In this document: piece after piece, positions 19,948 through 30,357 of the stretch | How the letters are laid out: each line of letters begins with the position of its first letter | Position numbering within the stretch: the stretch's first letter is position 1 | Assembly (NCBI RefSeq): GCF_002871935.1 | Contig: NZ_PNHQ01000006.1 | Coordinates: forward strand, 1-64,000 | Reading direction: 5' to 3' | Length of the DNA: 64,000 nt | From: Aerococcus viridans | Lineage (GTDB): Bacteria; Bacillota; Bacilli; Lactobacillales; Aerococcaceae | The notes under the pieces: model-generated | Told to the model about the DNA's origin: nothing | Databases searched by the model: none | The model's input: the letters and a program-made list of their open reading frames with translations, nothing else | Position numbers and translations under genes: made by a program

Positions 19948-20535
19948 ATGGATTTAGAAGATAAATTTGCTTATTTTGAAACGCAAGTAAACCAACAAGC
20001 ACAAAGTATTATTGATGAACAAGTTAATCAATACCAAGCAACTTTGCAAAAAGACTATGATGAGTTTGTAAAAAATACCAATCAAGAGTTTGATGCAAAG
20101 TTTGTAAATGCAAAAAAAGATATGCGAAAAGAGTTAAATAAGAATATTTCTCAAAGTCATATTCACTTACAACATGACTTGTACTTACAAGAAGAAAAGT
20201 TAAAAAAATCTTTATTCGCTGAATTTAACGAAGCGGTTCAAAAATATATGCAAACAGATGAATATCGCAATCAATTAGTTGTGATGATTAATAACTTAAA
20301 AAAATATGCTGATAAGAGTCGTGAAGAATTGGTTGTTTATATCAATCACTCTGACCAAGCTTTGCAAGCTTCTCTTTTAGATGAAACAAATGCAAATGTT
20401 AAAATTTCAGACCGTGAGTTTTTAGGCGGCGTTCGTGGAGTGCTAAAAGACCGTCAAGTTTTAGTTGATTATTCTTTCTCTACCCTGTTAGCGAATGCTG
20501 AAAATGAATTTACAATCAAGGAGGTTGATGACTAG
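19948..20535 (+). CDS. ntpE: V-type ATPase subunit E (NtpE)
   Basis: Peripheral-stalk subunit E (195 aa). The first 110 residues are a charged helix (ETQVNQQAQSIIDEQVNQYQ), and the C-terminal globular part contains KKYADKSREELVVYINHSDQ and a GGVRGVLKDRQVLVDYSF stretch that matches the conserved end of subunit E (GG-x-x-x-DG-R-x-x-x-D-N-T-pattern). It ends at the ribosome binding site of ntpA. Confidence 0.87.
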   Translation: MDLEDKFAYFETQVNQQAQSIIDEQVNQYQATLQKDYDEFVKNTNQEFDAKFVNAKKDMRKELNKNISQSHIHLQHDLYLQEEKLKKSLFAEFNEAVQKYMQTDEYRNQLVVMINNLKKYADKSREELVVYINHSDQALQASLLDETNANVKISDREFLGGVRGVLKDRQVLVDYSFSTLLANAENEFTIKEVDD

Positions 20536-20536
20536 A

Positions 20537-22303
20537 ATGGCAAGCGAAAATATTATTTATTCAGTTTCGGGTCCAATCGTTAAAATTGCTGGTCCAACCG
20601 ACTTATCTATGCAAGAAATGGTACATGTTGGTGAGGATAAATTAGTTGGTGAAGTGATTTCAATCAATGAAAAAGAAACCACGATCCAAGTGTATGAAGA
20701 AACCGCTGGTATCCGTCCTGGAGAACACGTTTACGGTACAACAATGCCTATTAAAGTACAATTAGGCCCTGGCTTAATCAATAATATTTATGATGGTATT
20801 GAGCGCCCATTAGTTGAGATTGAAAAACAATCTGGCTATATGATTAAACGTGGTGTACAAGTAGACTCATTAGACAAATCTACTTTATGGCATGTGAAAC
20901 CTGTTGTGAAAGTCGGTGATCAAGTTTCTGGTGGTGCTATTGTCGCAGAAATTCCTGAATCTAATGCGGTTACGCACAAGGTATTAGTACCACCAACAAT
21001 CGTTGGTGAAGTAGTAGATGTTGTAGTTGAGGGTGACTATACTATAGAAGATATCTTGGTTAAAGTGCGTCGTTTTAATGGTGATATCGATGAAATCAAG
21101 GCTTACCAAGAATGGCCAATTCGCCAAGCACGTCCTGTTGCTTCGCGTTTTGAATCCACAACACCACTAATTACTGGACAACGGATTATTGATTCTGTCT
21201 TCCCTATTGCAAAAGGCGGTACGGCTGCTATTCCAGGTGGTTTCGGTACTGGTAAAACTACTATGCAACATCAGATTGCGAAATATGCAGATGCGGATGT
21301 AATTGTTTATATCGGTTGTGGAGAACGCGGTAATGAAATGACAGAAGTACTTGAAGACTTCTCAAAATTGATTGACCCACGTTCAAATGCACCACTAATG
21401 GAACGTACAGTTCTTATCGCCAATACCTCTAATATGCCGGTGGCAGCTCGTGAAGCCTCAATTTATACTGGGTTGACTATCGCTGAATACTACCGTGATA
21501 TGGGTTATGACGTAGCAATTATGGCCGATTCAACTTCCCGTTGGGCGGAAGCTTTACGTGAATTATCTGGCCGACTTGAAGAAATGCCTGCTGAAGAAGG
21601 TTTCCCTGCTTACCTGGCTAGTCGTATAGCAACTTTCTATGAACGGGCTGGTTACATGCGTAACTTAAACCAATCTGAGGGTTCAGTATCGATCATCGGT
21701 GCTGTTTCACCTCAAGGAGGAGACTTCTCTGAACCAGTTACACAAAACACTAAACGCTTTGTTCGTTGTTTCTGGGGATTAGATTCAGAACTTGCGCATA
21801 AACGCCATTATCCTGCTATTAACTGGATGAACTCCTATAGTCAATATGTGGACGATTTAGGTGCTTGGTATAATGCGAACGTTTCTGAAAAATTCTTAGC
21901 TAACCGGGCTGAAATGATGGCTCTTTTACATGAAGAAGATCAATTAATGGAAGTTGTAAAATTAATTGGTTCTGATGTCTTACCTGACCACCAAAAATTA
22001 GTCTTACAAACTGCTCGTGTCTTCCGTGAAGGTTTCTTACAACAAAATACCTTCCATAAAGTTGACTCAGCGGTACCAATGGCTAAACAAGAAAAGATGA
22101 TGGCAGTAATTCTTTACTTACATCACCGCGCGAAGTCATTGATTCAATGGGGAATGCCTATGTCATATCTGAATAAATCAAATATTTTCACTGATGTCAT
22201 CAATATGAAGTATACGACCTCAAATGATAACTTAGCTGATTTCGATCACTACTTTGAGGATATTGATACATTCTATGAAAATGCTATGCAAGAGAATGGT
22301 TAA
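20537..22303 (+). CDS. ntpA: V-type ATPase catalytic subunit A
   Basis: Catalytic nucleotide-binding subunit (588 aa from this start). The order is beta-barrel domain, the A-specific bulge insertion (about 115-190), then the P-loop GGFGTGKTT and GCGERGNEMTEV. GGAGG at 20520-20524 serves either the ATG at 20528 (3-base gap) or 20537 (12-base gap). I prefer 20537 because MASENIIYSVSGPIV then lines up with known A subunits, but this is unproven. It abuts the ntpE stop. Confidence 0.94.
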   Translation: MASENIIYSVSGPIVKIAGPTDLSMQEMVHVGEDKLVGEVISINEKETTIQVYEETAGIRPGEHVYGTTMPIKVQLGPGLINNIYDGIERPLVEIEKQSGYMIKRGVQVDSLDKSTLWHVKPVVKVGDQVSGGAIVAEIPESNAVTHKVLVPPTIVGEVVDVVVEGDYTIEDILVKVRRFNGDIDEIKAYQEWPIRQARPVASRFESTTPLITGQRIIDSVFPIAKGGTAAIPGGFGTGKTTMQHQIAKYADADVIVYIGCGERGNEMTEVLEDFSKLIDPRSNAPLMERTVLIANTSNMPVAAREASIYTGLTIAEYYRDMGYDVAIMADSTSRWAEALRELSGRLEEMPAEEGFPAYLASRIATFYERAGYMRNLNQSEGSVSIIGAVSPQGGDFSEPVTQNTKRFVRCFWGLDSELAHKRHYPAINWMNSYSQYVDDLGAWYNANVSEKFLANRAEMMALLHEEDQLMEVVKLIGSDVLPDHQKLVLQTARVFREGFLQQNTFHKVDSAVPMAKQEKMMAVILYLHHRAKSLIQWGMPMSYLNKSNIFTDVINMKYTTSNDNLADFDHYFEDIDTFYENAMQENG

Positions 22304-22315
22304 GGGGGAATAATA

Positions 22316-23737
22316 ATGGCAATAGAATATCTAGGACTAAATTCCATTAATGGCCCTCTAGTAGTTGTAGACGGTGTTAGAGGCGCTGCATATAACGATA
22401 TCGTACGCTTTCGCGTAAACGGTAATGAAGAAAAATTAGGTCAAATTATTACAATGGAAGGTGAAAAAGCCATCATTCAAGTATTTGATTCTACTACTTC
22501 TATGTCTCTAGACAATACACACACTCAATTTACTGGTCACGGTTTAGAAATCGAACTTGCGCCTGAAATTCAAGGTCGTGTGTTTGATGGTATCGGTCGA
22601 CCAATTGATAATTTAGGCCCAATACATTCTGACATTAAACGTGATGTGAATGGTGCACCACTGAACCCTGTATCTCGTGTATACCCACGTGATTATATTG
22701 AAACTGGGTTCTCAGCAATCGATGGATTAATGACGTTAATTCGTGGTCAGAAATTACCTATTTTCTCTGGTGATGGTATGAGTCATAATCAGGTAGCTGC
22801 TCAAATTGTTAAACAGGCGAAATTGGGCGAAAATTCTGATGAAGAATTTGCTGTTGTATTTGCTGCGATGGGTGTAAAACATGATATTGCGGATTATTTC
22901 CGTCGTTCATTCGAAGAGTCTGGTGCAATGGACCATGTAACGATGTTTGTAAACTCAGCTGATGATCCTGTTATGGAGCGATTAATCACCCCTCGTGTTG
23001 CGCTAACAACCGCTGAATACTTAGCTTATGATTTAGGTAAACATGTGTTGGTTATTCTAACCGATATGACTTCATTTGCTGAAGCCTTACGTGAAGTATC
23101 CTCTGCTAAACAAGAGATCCCTTCTCGTAAAGGTTACCCAGGTTATCTTTATTCTGAGTTAGCAACAATTTATGAACGGGCTGGTATTGTTAAAGGTAAA
23201 CCGGGCTCTGTAACTCAAATTCCAATTCTAACCATGCCTAATGATGATATTACTCACCCTATCCCTGACCTTACAGGATATATAACTGAAGGCCAAATAG
23301 TACTTGACCGTGTAATTGAGGGTAAAAACGTTTATCCACCAGTTGGAATTTTACCATCACTTTCTCGTTTGATGAAAGACGGTATTGGTGAAGGTTATAC
23401 TCGTGAAGACCATTCTGACGTTGCTAACCAATTATTCGCTTCTTATTCTGGTGCTAATGAAGCTAAGTCTTTAGCTTCTGTTATCGGTGAGGAAGAATTA
23501 TCAGATGTTGATAAACTTTACCTAAAATTTGGTGAATTATTTGAACAACATTTTGTTGGTCAAGGTCAAGATGAAACTAGAACAATTCAAGAAACATTAG
23601 ATTTAGGTTGGAAATTATTGGGTATTTTCCCACGTGAAGAATTGACTCGTATGGATACTGAAATCCTTGATAAATACTACAAAGATACTGCTGATGAGGT
23701 ATTAAACCAACAGACAACTGAAAAGCCCCTAGTTTAA
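22316..23737 (+). CDS. ntpB: V-type ATPase regulatory subunit B
   Basis: Non-catalytic nucleotide-binding subunit (473 aa) alternating with A in the hexamer. It begins with [16 protein letters not shown]. It carries B-subunit motifs [35 protein letters not shown] and [22 protein letters not shown], and lacks a canonical P-loop, as expected. GGGGG lies upstream of the ATG, 12 bases after ntpA. Confidence 0.95.
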   Translation: MAIEYLGLNSINGPLVVVDGVRGAAYNDIVRFRVNGNEEKLGQIITMEGEKAIIQVFDSTTSMSLDNTHTQFTGHGLEIELAPEIQGRVFDGIGRPIDNLGPIHSDIKRDVNGAPLNPVSRVYPRDYIETGFSAIDGLMTLIRGQKLPIFSGDGMSHNQVAAQIVKQAKLGENSDEEFAVVFAAMGVKHDIADYFRRSFEESGAMDHVTMFVNSADDPVMERLITPRVALTTAEYLAYDLGKHVLVILTDMTSFAEALREVSSAKQEIPSRKGYPGYLYSELATIYERAGIVKGKPGSVTQIPILTMPNDDITHPIPDLTGYITEGQIVLDRVIEGKNVYPPVGILPSLSRLMKDGIGEGYTREDHSDVANQLFASYSGANEAKSLASVIGEEELSDVDKLYLKFGELFEQHFVGQGQDETRTIQETLDLGWKLLGIFPREELTRMDTEILDKYYKDTADEVLNQQTTEKPLV

Positions 23738-23751
23738 GGTGGTGAAAATTA

Positions 23752-24372
23752 ATGGATATTAACAACACCCCTACCAAGGGGAACCTAATGCAAATTCAAA
23801 AGACATTAGATCTTTCACGTAGCGGTTACCTATTGATGGACCGCAAACGAATTATCTTAATGAATGAGTTAATTGAATTGCTGAATAAGGCTTCTGGTTT
23901 ACAGGATGACTTAAAAAAAGCTTATGAATTGGCATATCATAAATTGTCAATTGCTGCATATGAAAATGGTATTTTAAGTGTAAATGATGCATCAACTAAC
24001 GTAGATGTTGAAGACGATATCCAATTAAAAGTACGTAGTGTCATGGGTTCAGAGGTACCAGAAATTAACTATCAACCTCGACCTATGAAACCCGCTTACT
24101 CATTCTATGACAATACTGTTGCGATTGATGAAGCTAGAATTGCTTTTCATAGAGTAAAAGAATTACTGATTCAAATCGCCGAAGTTGAGAATGCGGCATA
24201 TCGTTTAGCAAATAATATGCAAAAAACGCAAAAACGGGTAAATGCCCTTCAAAATGTTACTATTCCACAATTGGAAGATGCACAAAAATCAATTTCTTCA
24301 GCTCTTGAAGAAAAAGAACGTGAAGAATTTACACGTCTAAAAGTAGTTAAACGTATCATAAATAGTAAATAA
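23752..24372 (+). CDS. ntpD: V-type ATPase subunit D (rotor axle)
   Basis: Central axle subunit (206 aa), two long helices. The N terminus NTPTKGNLMQIQKTLDLSRS followed by GYLLMDRKR is the conserved start of D subunits, so the ATG at 23752 (GGTGG upstream) is preferred over the internal Met. The C-terminal helix has the typical RVNALQNVTIPQLEDA block. It is the last gene of the operon; no ntpH/ntpJ potassium-transport genes follow. Confidence 0.92.
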   Translation: MDINNTPTKGNLMQIQKTLDLSRSGYLLMDRKRIILMNELIELLNKASGLQDDLKKAYELAYHKLSIAAYENGILSVNDASTNVDVEDDIQLKVRSVMGSEVPEINYQPRPMKPAYSFYDNTVAIDEARIAFHRVKELLIQIAEVENAAYRLANNMQKTQKRVNALQNVTIPQLEDAQKSISSALEEKEREEFTRLKVVKRIINSK

Positions 24373-24378
24373 CAAAAG

Positions 24379-24426
24379 CGACCTATGTAGATAAGCTACC
24401 AGCTTATTCACATAGGTCGTCTTTTT
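24379..24426 (+). terminator. terminator of the V-ATPase operon
   Basis: Arms CGACCTATGT (24379-24388) and ACATAGGTCG (24410-24419) pair perfectly, with an inner ATAAGC/GCTTAT extension. CTTTTTG follows on the plus strand. It lies six bases after ntpD. Confidence 0.88.
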
Positions 24427-24495
24427 GTATGCAAAAAGGCATTGGCAAGAAGCTCCTAAGAATATCTCACCAATACCTTTAATCATATCTTTCAG

Positions 24496-25227
24496 TTATT
24501 CACTGAGCTCTGTATTATAGTGTACATTTTGTACATCGTCATCGTCTTCTAATAGATCGATTAGGTTTTCAAGTTGACTTGCTTTATCTTCAGGTAAATC
24601 TAACATTGTTTTAGCTACCATTGTCAGTTCGGCTTGTGCTAATTTAAATCCTTGTTCTTCTAAAGCATCACGAACAGATGTAAAGTCAGAGGCTTCTGTA
24701 TAAATCTCAAATACCTCATCTGAAGTGGTCATATCTTCTCCACCAGCTTCAATCACATTCATAAGCATTTCGTCTTCATCAAGGTCTAATCCTTCACGTT
24801 CAATGACGATATAACCTTGACGGTCAAACATATAAGCTACTGAACCAGATTCACCTAATGAACCACCGTTTTTATTAAAAATAGTACGAACACTTGTTAG
24901 TGTACGGTTTGTATTATCAGTTAGCGTTTCTACTAAGATAGCAATACCGCCTGGTCCATAACCTTCGTAAGTTACTTCGTCGTAGTCTTCACCTGCATTA
25001 TTGCTAGATCCCTTTTCAATTGCACGATTGACATTGTCATTAGGCATGTTTGCAGCTTTTGCTTTATCCATAACCAAACGTAAAGATGGATTTGATTCTG
25101 GATCTGGTCCACCTGCTTTTGTTGCTACATAGATTTCACGAGAAAGTTTTTGAAAGACTTTCGCACGCTTAGCATCAGTTGCACCTTTTTTATTTTTAAT
25201 CTTGCTCCATTTATTATGTCCTGCCAA
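24496..25227 (-). CDS. YebC/PmpR family protein
   Basis: YebC/TACO1 family protein (243 aa). Members have been described as transcriptional regulators and, more recently, as factors easing translation of proline-rich stretches; which applies here is open. The conserved N terminus [20 protein letters not shown], then [15 protein letters not shown] and [14 protein letters not shown] are clear. The start codon is TTG at 25227 with GAAGG upstream. It is a single gene convergent with the V-ATPase operon. Confidence 0.92.
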   Translation of the reverse strand: MAGHNKWSKIKNKKGATDAKRAKVFQKLSREIYVATKAGGPDPESNPSLRLVMDKAKAANMPNDNVNRAIEKGSSNNAGEDYDEVTYEGYGPGGIAILVETLTDNTNRTLTSVRTIFNKNGGSLGESGSVAYMFDRQGYIVIEREGLDLDEDEMLMNVIEAGGEDMTTSDEVFEIYTEASDFTSVRDALEEQGFKLAQAELTMVAKTMLDLPEDKASQLENLIDLLEDDDDVQNVHYNTELSE

Positions 25228-25299
25228 GATATATACCTTCTTTCACGTAGTATTCCACTAAATTATTATAGCAAAGTATTGACATCATAGCAATAAAGC

Positions 25300-26214
25300 C
25301 TATTCCGTCGCTTCACTCGGTACCATAACTTCAATATGTGATGGTAAGATTTCAATTTCAACTGGCAAAATCGGTCCAGTTTCTCCATCAATATTCACCT
25401 TCACATCCATTGCGTTCTCATTCATTACACTAATTACCACTTTTTTGACGTGATATGTGAGCATATTATTTGCTTCCGATATGTAACCACCATTCAGCTC
25501 TTTTAACAATCCTGGTATTTCCATTAATAAATTTTCATCTTTCAAAGCCATAATATGTAACAGGCCATCATCTGGCGAAGCTTTGGCAACCATGTTCTCA
25601 AAAGATCCCACACTATTAGTTAAAGCGATGACAAGAACTTTTGTAGAAATTTCAACTTCTTTATCATCATCTAAGATCAGTTTATAAGTATATGGACTGT
25701 TCTTTAAGACTGCTCGCATTGAATCGCGCACATAAGCGAAAAAACCAAACTTTGATTTCTCTTCACTTGATGTTTCCATAACTGCTGATGGAATAGCACC
25801 AATTGCTGCTACATTACAAAAGTATTGATTATTAATTCTTGCAATATCAATTTTTCTTGTTTTAAAATTTGTTAAATCTTTAGCTGCTTTCCTCGGATTT
25901 AAGCTGATACCCAAAGCTCGTCCTAAGTCATTAGCTGTTCCAAGAGGTATAAATCCGAATTTAATACGCGTATCTAGCTCAGCTATACCAGAAATTCCCT
26001 CATTAACAGTACCATCTCCACCAACTACAACAACAGCTTCATAGTTTTTTTCACTTGCTTCACGAGACCAGTATTTGGTGTCGCTTTCACCTTGAGTAAA
26101 TCTTGTTTCAATTTCGTCAAAAGATGCGGTCAAAGCCATTTCTAAATCAGCTTGGATTCTTTCACCTGTTCCTTTACCTGATGCTGGATTAATAATCAAC
26201 ATTGCTTTAGACAT
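25300..26214 (-). CDS. diacylglycerol/lipid kinase (DagK family)
   Basis: Lipid kinase of the DagK/YegS/LCB5 family (304 aa), recycling diacylglycerol to phosphatidic acid or a related reaction. The catalytic domain shows INPASGKGTG near the start, VVVGGDGTVNEGISG and GFIPLGTANDLGRALG, then a beta-rich C-terminal domain with SPDDGLLHIMAL. I start at the ATG at 26214 (MSKAMLI), since GGAGG lies eight bases before it; an in-frame ATG at 26229 has none. The exact substrate is inferred. Confidence 0.88.
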   Translation of the reverse strand: MSKAMLIINPASGKGTGERIQADLEMALTASFDEIETRFTQGESDTKYWSREASEKNYEAVVVVGGDGTVNEGISGIAELDTRIKFGFIPLGTANDLGRALGISLNPRKAAKDLTNFKTRKIDIARINNQYFCNVAAIGAIPSAVMETSSEEKSKFGFFAYVRDSMRAVLKNSPYTYKLILDDDKEVEISTKVLVIALTNSVGSFENMVAKASPDDGLLHIMALKDENLLMEIPGLLKELNGGYISEANNMLTYHVKKVVISVMNENAMDVKVNIDGETGPILPVEIEILPSHIEVMVPSEATE

Positions 26215-26422
26215 GTGCTTTACCTCCATTTTATTTAAGTTAACTTTATTTTACTAAAACGAAGAAAATTAAGCTATCTTTAAGATTTTATAATTTTTAA
26301 GTTTAATTATGGTGGCTCATTCACTTTACAATGACTAATTCTAATAGCATGTATACAATTGTTTTGATATAATTAACAGGAAATTAACCTATTTTTTACA
26401 ATAAAAAACGTTATAGAAAAGT

Positions 26423-28966
26423 GTGTGTATAGTGAAAAAAAACAATGAAGAAAAGAAGAAAACCGGGAACGAACTTTCTAGACTTGAAAAAGTCATGTTC
26501 TATGTAAGTATTGCTTTCAAATCTTTAACAAAGATCTTCCTAATCTTATTACTCATCCTCTTTCTTGCAGGAGCATTTGGATTCGGATTGGGCGCAGGTT
26601 ATTTCATTGGTTTAGTAGAAGATATGCCAATTCCTACTGAAGAAGAACTGGCCAATGCGGTTGAAAATGCTGGCGAAATCTCCACCATGACCTATAGTGA
26701 TGATACGGAGATTTCAAGTATTCGTGCTGATTTGGTTCGTGAAAACACTGAACTTGAAAATGTGAGTCCCTTTATCATTAATGGTTTAGTGGCTACTGAA
26801 GATGAGAACTTCTTCGAGCATGATGGTATTGTGCCTTCAGCAATCATTCGTGCTGGGGTCTCAACTTTCCTTGGTGTGGGAGAGTCTTCTGGTGGTTCAA
26901 CTATAACTCAGCAATTAATCAAGCAAAAGTTATTAACGAATGAAGTTTCTTTTGAACGTAAAGCAAAAGAAATGCTATTATCTATGCGTTTAGAAAACCA
27001 CTATTCAAAAGAACAAATTCTACAGGGCTACCTAAATGAGTCTCCGTATGGTCGGAATAATAAAGGCGAAAATATAGCTGGTGTTGAAACTGCTGCTCAA
27101 GGTATATTTGGCGTTTCAGCTAGTGATGTAACACTTGCTCAAGCAGCCTTCCTAGTCGGTATCCCACAAAATCCATATACCTACACACCCTTCTTACAAT
27201 CTGGTGAGCTGAAGGAGAGTGAATATTTAGAGGATGGTATTACTCGTTCACATGAAGTCTTGCAGCGTATGCGATTAACCAACTATATTACAGAAGAAGC
27301 ATACCAAGAGGCTATGAACTATGATATTACGCAAGACTTCTTAAGTGCTGGTACGAGTGAAGAAGTGCCAGACGAACGGAATTCTTATATATACCAAGCT
27401 GTTGAGTTAGAAACGATCGACATTTTAATGGAACAAAAAGTCGCTGCTGATGGTTTAACGATGTCGGATGTTAATGCCAATGATCAGTTATATAACCAAT
27501 ATTATGCTGAAGCTGAAAGCCAAATGCGTAATGGTGGTTTAACAATTAAAGCAACCGTTGATCCTGATATTTATGAAACAATGAATTCAACTGTACAAGA
27601 GTTTTCGGCTTCTTTTGGTACAACTTATTACGGAGAATCAACAGACTCAGAAACTGGAGAAACGATTGAAGTAGAAGAACCCGTTCAAAATGGAACAGTT
27701 TTATTAGATAATGATACAGGTCAAGTGCTTGGTTTTGTTGGCGGAATTGACTTTGATACTAGTCAGGTAGACCATGCTTTTAGGTCACGGCGTTCACCAG
27801 GTTCATCATTTAAACCGATCTTAACTTACGGACCAGCTCTACAAGAGCAGATTGCAGGTGCCAATACCATGCTTGCAGATACCTATACACGAATTGTAGA
27901 GCCAAATGGTACTGTGTATGAACCTACAAACTTTGGAACTACCATTTCAAATGATTTTGTGACTGCCCGTTATGCCCTATCAAATTCGATGAATAACCCA
28001 ACATTAGCCTTGTATAATGAATTATTAAATCAAGGTGTAGATATTCAATCCTATGCTTATAAGATGGGATTGAGCGACGCTATTACACCTGATGAATTCA
28101 ATCACATTGCATTATCACTAGGGGGTACTACATATGGACCTACTGTCTTGGAAAATGCTGCTGCCTTTGCAACATTTGCTAACGGTGGTGTATATGTTGA
28201 GCCTTATCTAATTGAAACAATAACTGATGCTAATGGCAACGTGGTGTATCAGCATCAAACTACAAAAGAGCGAGTATTCGATGAAGACGTCGCTTACATT
28301 ATCGCCGACATCTTAAAGGATGCAACAAGTGCAGGTGCTATGGCCTCTTATAAAGCGCAAATGGACAGTGATTTAGACTGGTTCTTAAAGACTGGTACTT
28401 CAGAACAATTTAGAGATTTATGGGCCAATGGTTCAACACCTAATGTCACCCTTACCTCTTGGATTGGTTATGATAACATCACCCAAACACGCGATTTATA
28501 TAGCCAAGCAGAAAATGCAGTTTACGGAACACCTGCTCAACGTTCATTACAATACTGGACAACTTTAGGAAACCGATTAAATTATTACTATCCAAAAACG
28601 ATGGGATCTGGCGAAGTCCTTGAGGAACCGGAAGGCATTCATGAAGAAACTGTTGTTACTGAAACAGGTACAAAATCTGGAAACTTTGAAGGACCATACG
28701 ATACCAACTACTCTATTCCTTCTTCAGCTTCTACGAATACTGAGTTGTTCACAGCTGCGATGGATCCAAAAGAGCCAAGCTTTACATTTGGAATCGGCGG
28801 TTCAATGGATGACTATATGAATAAATTAGAACCTTACCGTTCTAAGACAAATGCTTCAGTGAATACTAAAGTACAAGAAGTATTAGAATCCTTTAAACTA
28901 CGTAGTGCAGAAAATGAACAACGTCGTCAAGAACTTGAAGAAGATAACATTCAACAAGATGGTTAA
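26423..28966 (+). CDS. class A penicillin-binding protein
   Basis: Bifunctional peptidoglycan synthase (847 aa). A basic cytoplasmic head is followed by one membrane anchor (about 35-65). The GT51 glycosyltransferase domain (about 75-280) has catalytic Glu126 in ATEDENFFEHDG. The transpeptidase domain (about 390-715) has the SxxK nucleophile Ser461 (SSFK 461-464), SMN (522-524) and KTGTS from Lys656. A Ser/Glu-rich tail follows and there are no PASTA repeats. The start is unclear: GTG at 26423 or 26432, neither with a good ribosome binding site. Single-gene unit with its own terminator. Confidence 0.92.
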   Translation: MCIVKKNNEEKKKTGNELSRLEKVMFYVSIAFKSLTKIFLILLLILFLAGAFGFGLGAGYFIGLVEDMPIPTEEELANAVENAGEISTMTYSDDTEISSIRADLVRENTELENVSPFIINGLVATEDENFFEHDGIVPSAIIRAGVSTFLGVGESSGGSTITQQLIKQKLLTNEVSFERKAKEMLLSMRLENHYSKEQILQGYLNESPYGRNNKGENIAGVETAAQGIFGVSASDVTLAQAAFLVGIPQNPYTYTPFLQSGELKESEYLEDGITRSHEVLQRMRLTNYITEEAYQEAMNYDITQDFLSAGTSEEVPDERNSYIYQAVELETIDILMEQKVAADGLTMSDVNANDQLYNQYYAEAESQMRNGGLTIKATVDPDIYETMNSTVQEFSASFGTTYYGESTDSETGETIEVEEPVQNGTVLLDNDTGQVLGFVGGIDFDTSQVDHAFRSRRSPGSSFKPILTYGPALQEQIAGANTMLADTYTRIVEPNGTVYEPTNFGTTISNDFVTARYALSNSMNNPTLALYNELLNQGVDIQSYAYKMGLSDAITPDEFNHIALSLGGTTYGPTVLENAAAFATFANGGVYVEPYLIETITDANGNVVYQHQTTKERVFDEDVAYIIADILKDATSAGAMASYKAQMDSDLDWFLKTGTSEQFRDLWANGSTPNVTLTSWIGYDNITQTRDLYSQAENAVYGTPAQRSLQYWTTLGNRLNYYYPKTMGSGEVLEEPEGIHEETVVTETGTKSGNFEGPYDTNYSIPSSASTNTELFTAAMDPKEPSFTFGIGGSMDDYMNKLEPYRSKTNASVNTKVQEVLESFKLRSAENEQRRQELEEDNIQQDG

Positions 28967-29017
28967 GTAAATAAATAAGGTGACACTGGAAAATAACTCA
29001 ATCACCTAACAAAGACA

Positions 29018-29065
29018 CCCTTCAACGCCTTCTAAATTAGAAAGCGTTGAAGGGTTTTATTTTTT
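29018..29065 (+). terminator. terminator after the PBP gene (sister of 30182-30226)
   Basis: Arms CCCTTCAACGC (29018-29028) and GCGTTGAAGGG (29044-29054) pair perfectly. The loop TTCTAAATTAGAA can itself pair. TTTTATTTTTT follows. The whole hairpin and the preceding AACAAAGA are closely related to the terminator after the next gene. Confidence 0.88.
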
Positions 29066-29323
29066 AAAATATAGCAGATCACATACCTAATCATTACGAA
29101 AAGATAGATGAAGTAAATAAACCCCATCCACCCTATATTTTTGAAGTCTTTTTTATTATTTTTTCGGCATTAAAAGCTTCTTATATCAAGTATTTTGTAT
29201 CTATATACTCTAAAAAAATACTACTGTCTTCATTTAGAAAAAGTGATAAACTTATGTAGAATAGAACATTGTTGCTCTCCTAAATAAATGATCTAGCTTT
29301 ATAAAATAAAAAGGATGAAAAAT
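29066..29323 (+). other. AT-rich spacer before the class IV aminotransferase
   Basis: About 255 bases with no open frame of interest, no repeat shared with other spacers and no clear structured RNA. It presumably holds the promoter of the next gene; TAGAAT near 29257 is a weak -10 candidate without a good -35. Confidence 0.4.
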
Positions 29324-30151
29324 ATGGAATATGTTGAACAAAATTTGTACTATCATAATGATAAAGAACAATCTACAGACAACTTACATCCCTTTGAACA
29401 ATTAACAGAAAAAAATGTGTATGAAGTGATTCGTGTTAAAGAAGGCATACCCCTGTTTTTAGAAGATCATTTGCTAAGATTCAGAACATCTGCTTTATAC
29501 GTCGGTAATCCCTTAACGGATTCAGATAATACCTTAATCAGTCGTTTATATCAACTTATAAATAAGAATAGCGCCTTTGATCAGAACATCAAATTGATAT
29601 GGAATAAAGACATAGGTTTACTGGCTTTCTTTACTAAAAGTTTTTATCCGCCTAGGAGCTATTATCAGTCTGGCATTAAAACAACATTATTGAATTTGGA
29701 AAGAGAAGATCCGAATATCAAGCTCCAACGTGAAGAGTATCAAAAAACTGTACTAGCAAAACGAGAAAAAACAGGTGCTTATGAAGTGCTATTAGTTGAT
29801 CAAGAAGATAATCTTACAGAAGGCAGTCGTTCAAATTTATTTATTGTTAAAGGAGATAAACTCTATACTTCTCCAGCTAAAAATGTTCTTTTAGGAATTG
29901 TTCGTTCTAAAGTTGTAGATATTTGTCGGCAGCAGCAAATTGATATTATTGAACAAAAGATACCTGTGTCTGAATTAAATACCATTGATGGTGCTTTTAT
30001 TTCAGGAACAGGTAATGATATATTGCCTATAGCTTCTATCAATAACATCGCACTAGAATCAATAAAAAATCCAATCATTTTGACTATTATGCGCGAATAC
30101 TATCGCTTAGTTAATCAGTACATTGTCTCTAAAAAGGGGTTTAAAAGATGA
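29324..30151 (+). CDS. class IV PLP aminotransferase / aminodeoxychorismate lyase-like
   Basis: Fold-type IV PLP enzyme (275 aa), related to branched-chain aminotransferase, D-amino-acid aminotransferase and PabC lyase. The pattern includes FLEDHLLRFRTSA, then VLAKREKTGAYEVLLVD (with the likely PLP lysine), LTEGSRSNLFIVKGDKLYT and the C-terminal DGAFISGTGNDILPI. The ATG at 29324 has AAAAGG nine bases upstream; an earlier ATG at 29315 abuts it. No pabA/pabB or ilv genes are nearby, so the substrate is unassigned. It is isolated between two sister terminators. Confidence 0.82.
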   Translation: MEYVEQNLYYHNDKEQSTDNLHPFEQLTEKNVYEVIRVKEGIPLFLEDHLLRFRTSALYVGNPLTDSDNTLISRLYQLINKNSAFDQNIKLIWNKDIGLLAFFTKSFYPPRSYYQSGIKTTLLNLEREDPNIKLQREEYQKTVLAKREKTGAYEVLLVDQEDNLTEGSRSNLFIVKGDKLYTSPAKNVLLGIVRSKVVDICRQQQIDIIEQKIPVSELNTIDGAFISGTGNDILPIASINNIALESIKNPIILTIMREYYRLVNQYIVSKKGFKR

Positions 30152-30181
30152 GTTAAAAACTATCCATTCTCCCAACAAAGA

Positions 30182-30226
30182 AAACCTTCAACTCCTTGTA
30201 AATTAGAAAGAGTTGAAGGTTTCTTA
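30182..30226 (+). terminator. terminator after the class IV aminotransferase (sister of 29018-29065)
   Basis: Arms AAACCTTCAACTC (30182-30194) and GAGTTGAAGGTTT (30210-30222) pair perfectly around CTTGTAAATTAGAAA. Compared with the hairpin at 29018, two stem positions differ and both changes keep pairing (C-G to A-T and G-C to T-A). Confidence 0.8.
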
Positions 30227-30251
30227 AGCGTTTAAAAAACGTAGTGAGTCG

Positions 30252-30309
30252 AAAATAAAAACTGCATTAAGAAATCATATATATAATGATTCATCTCGAT
30301 TTTTATTTT
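30252..30309. terminator. AT-rich hairpin between convergent genes
   Basis: AAAATAAAAA (30252-30261) pairs with TTTTTATTTT (30300-30309), and an inner AAATCAT/ATGATT extends it. It lies 3' of the leftward aldo/keto reductase gene and could serve both strands. Confidence 0.5.
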
Positions 30310-30357
30310 AGCGTTAATTGCTTTCTATCTCCATTTTCCATGAAATATGACATTAGA

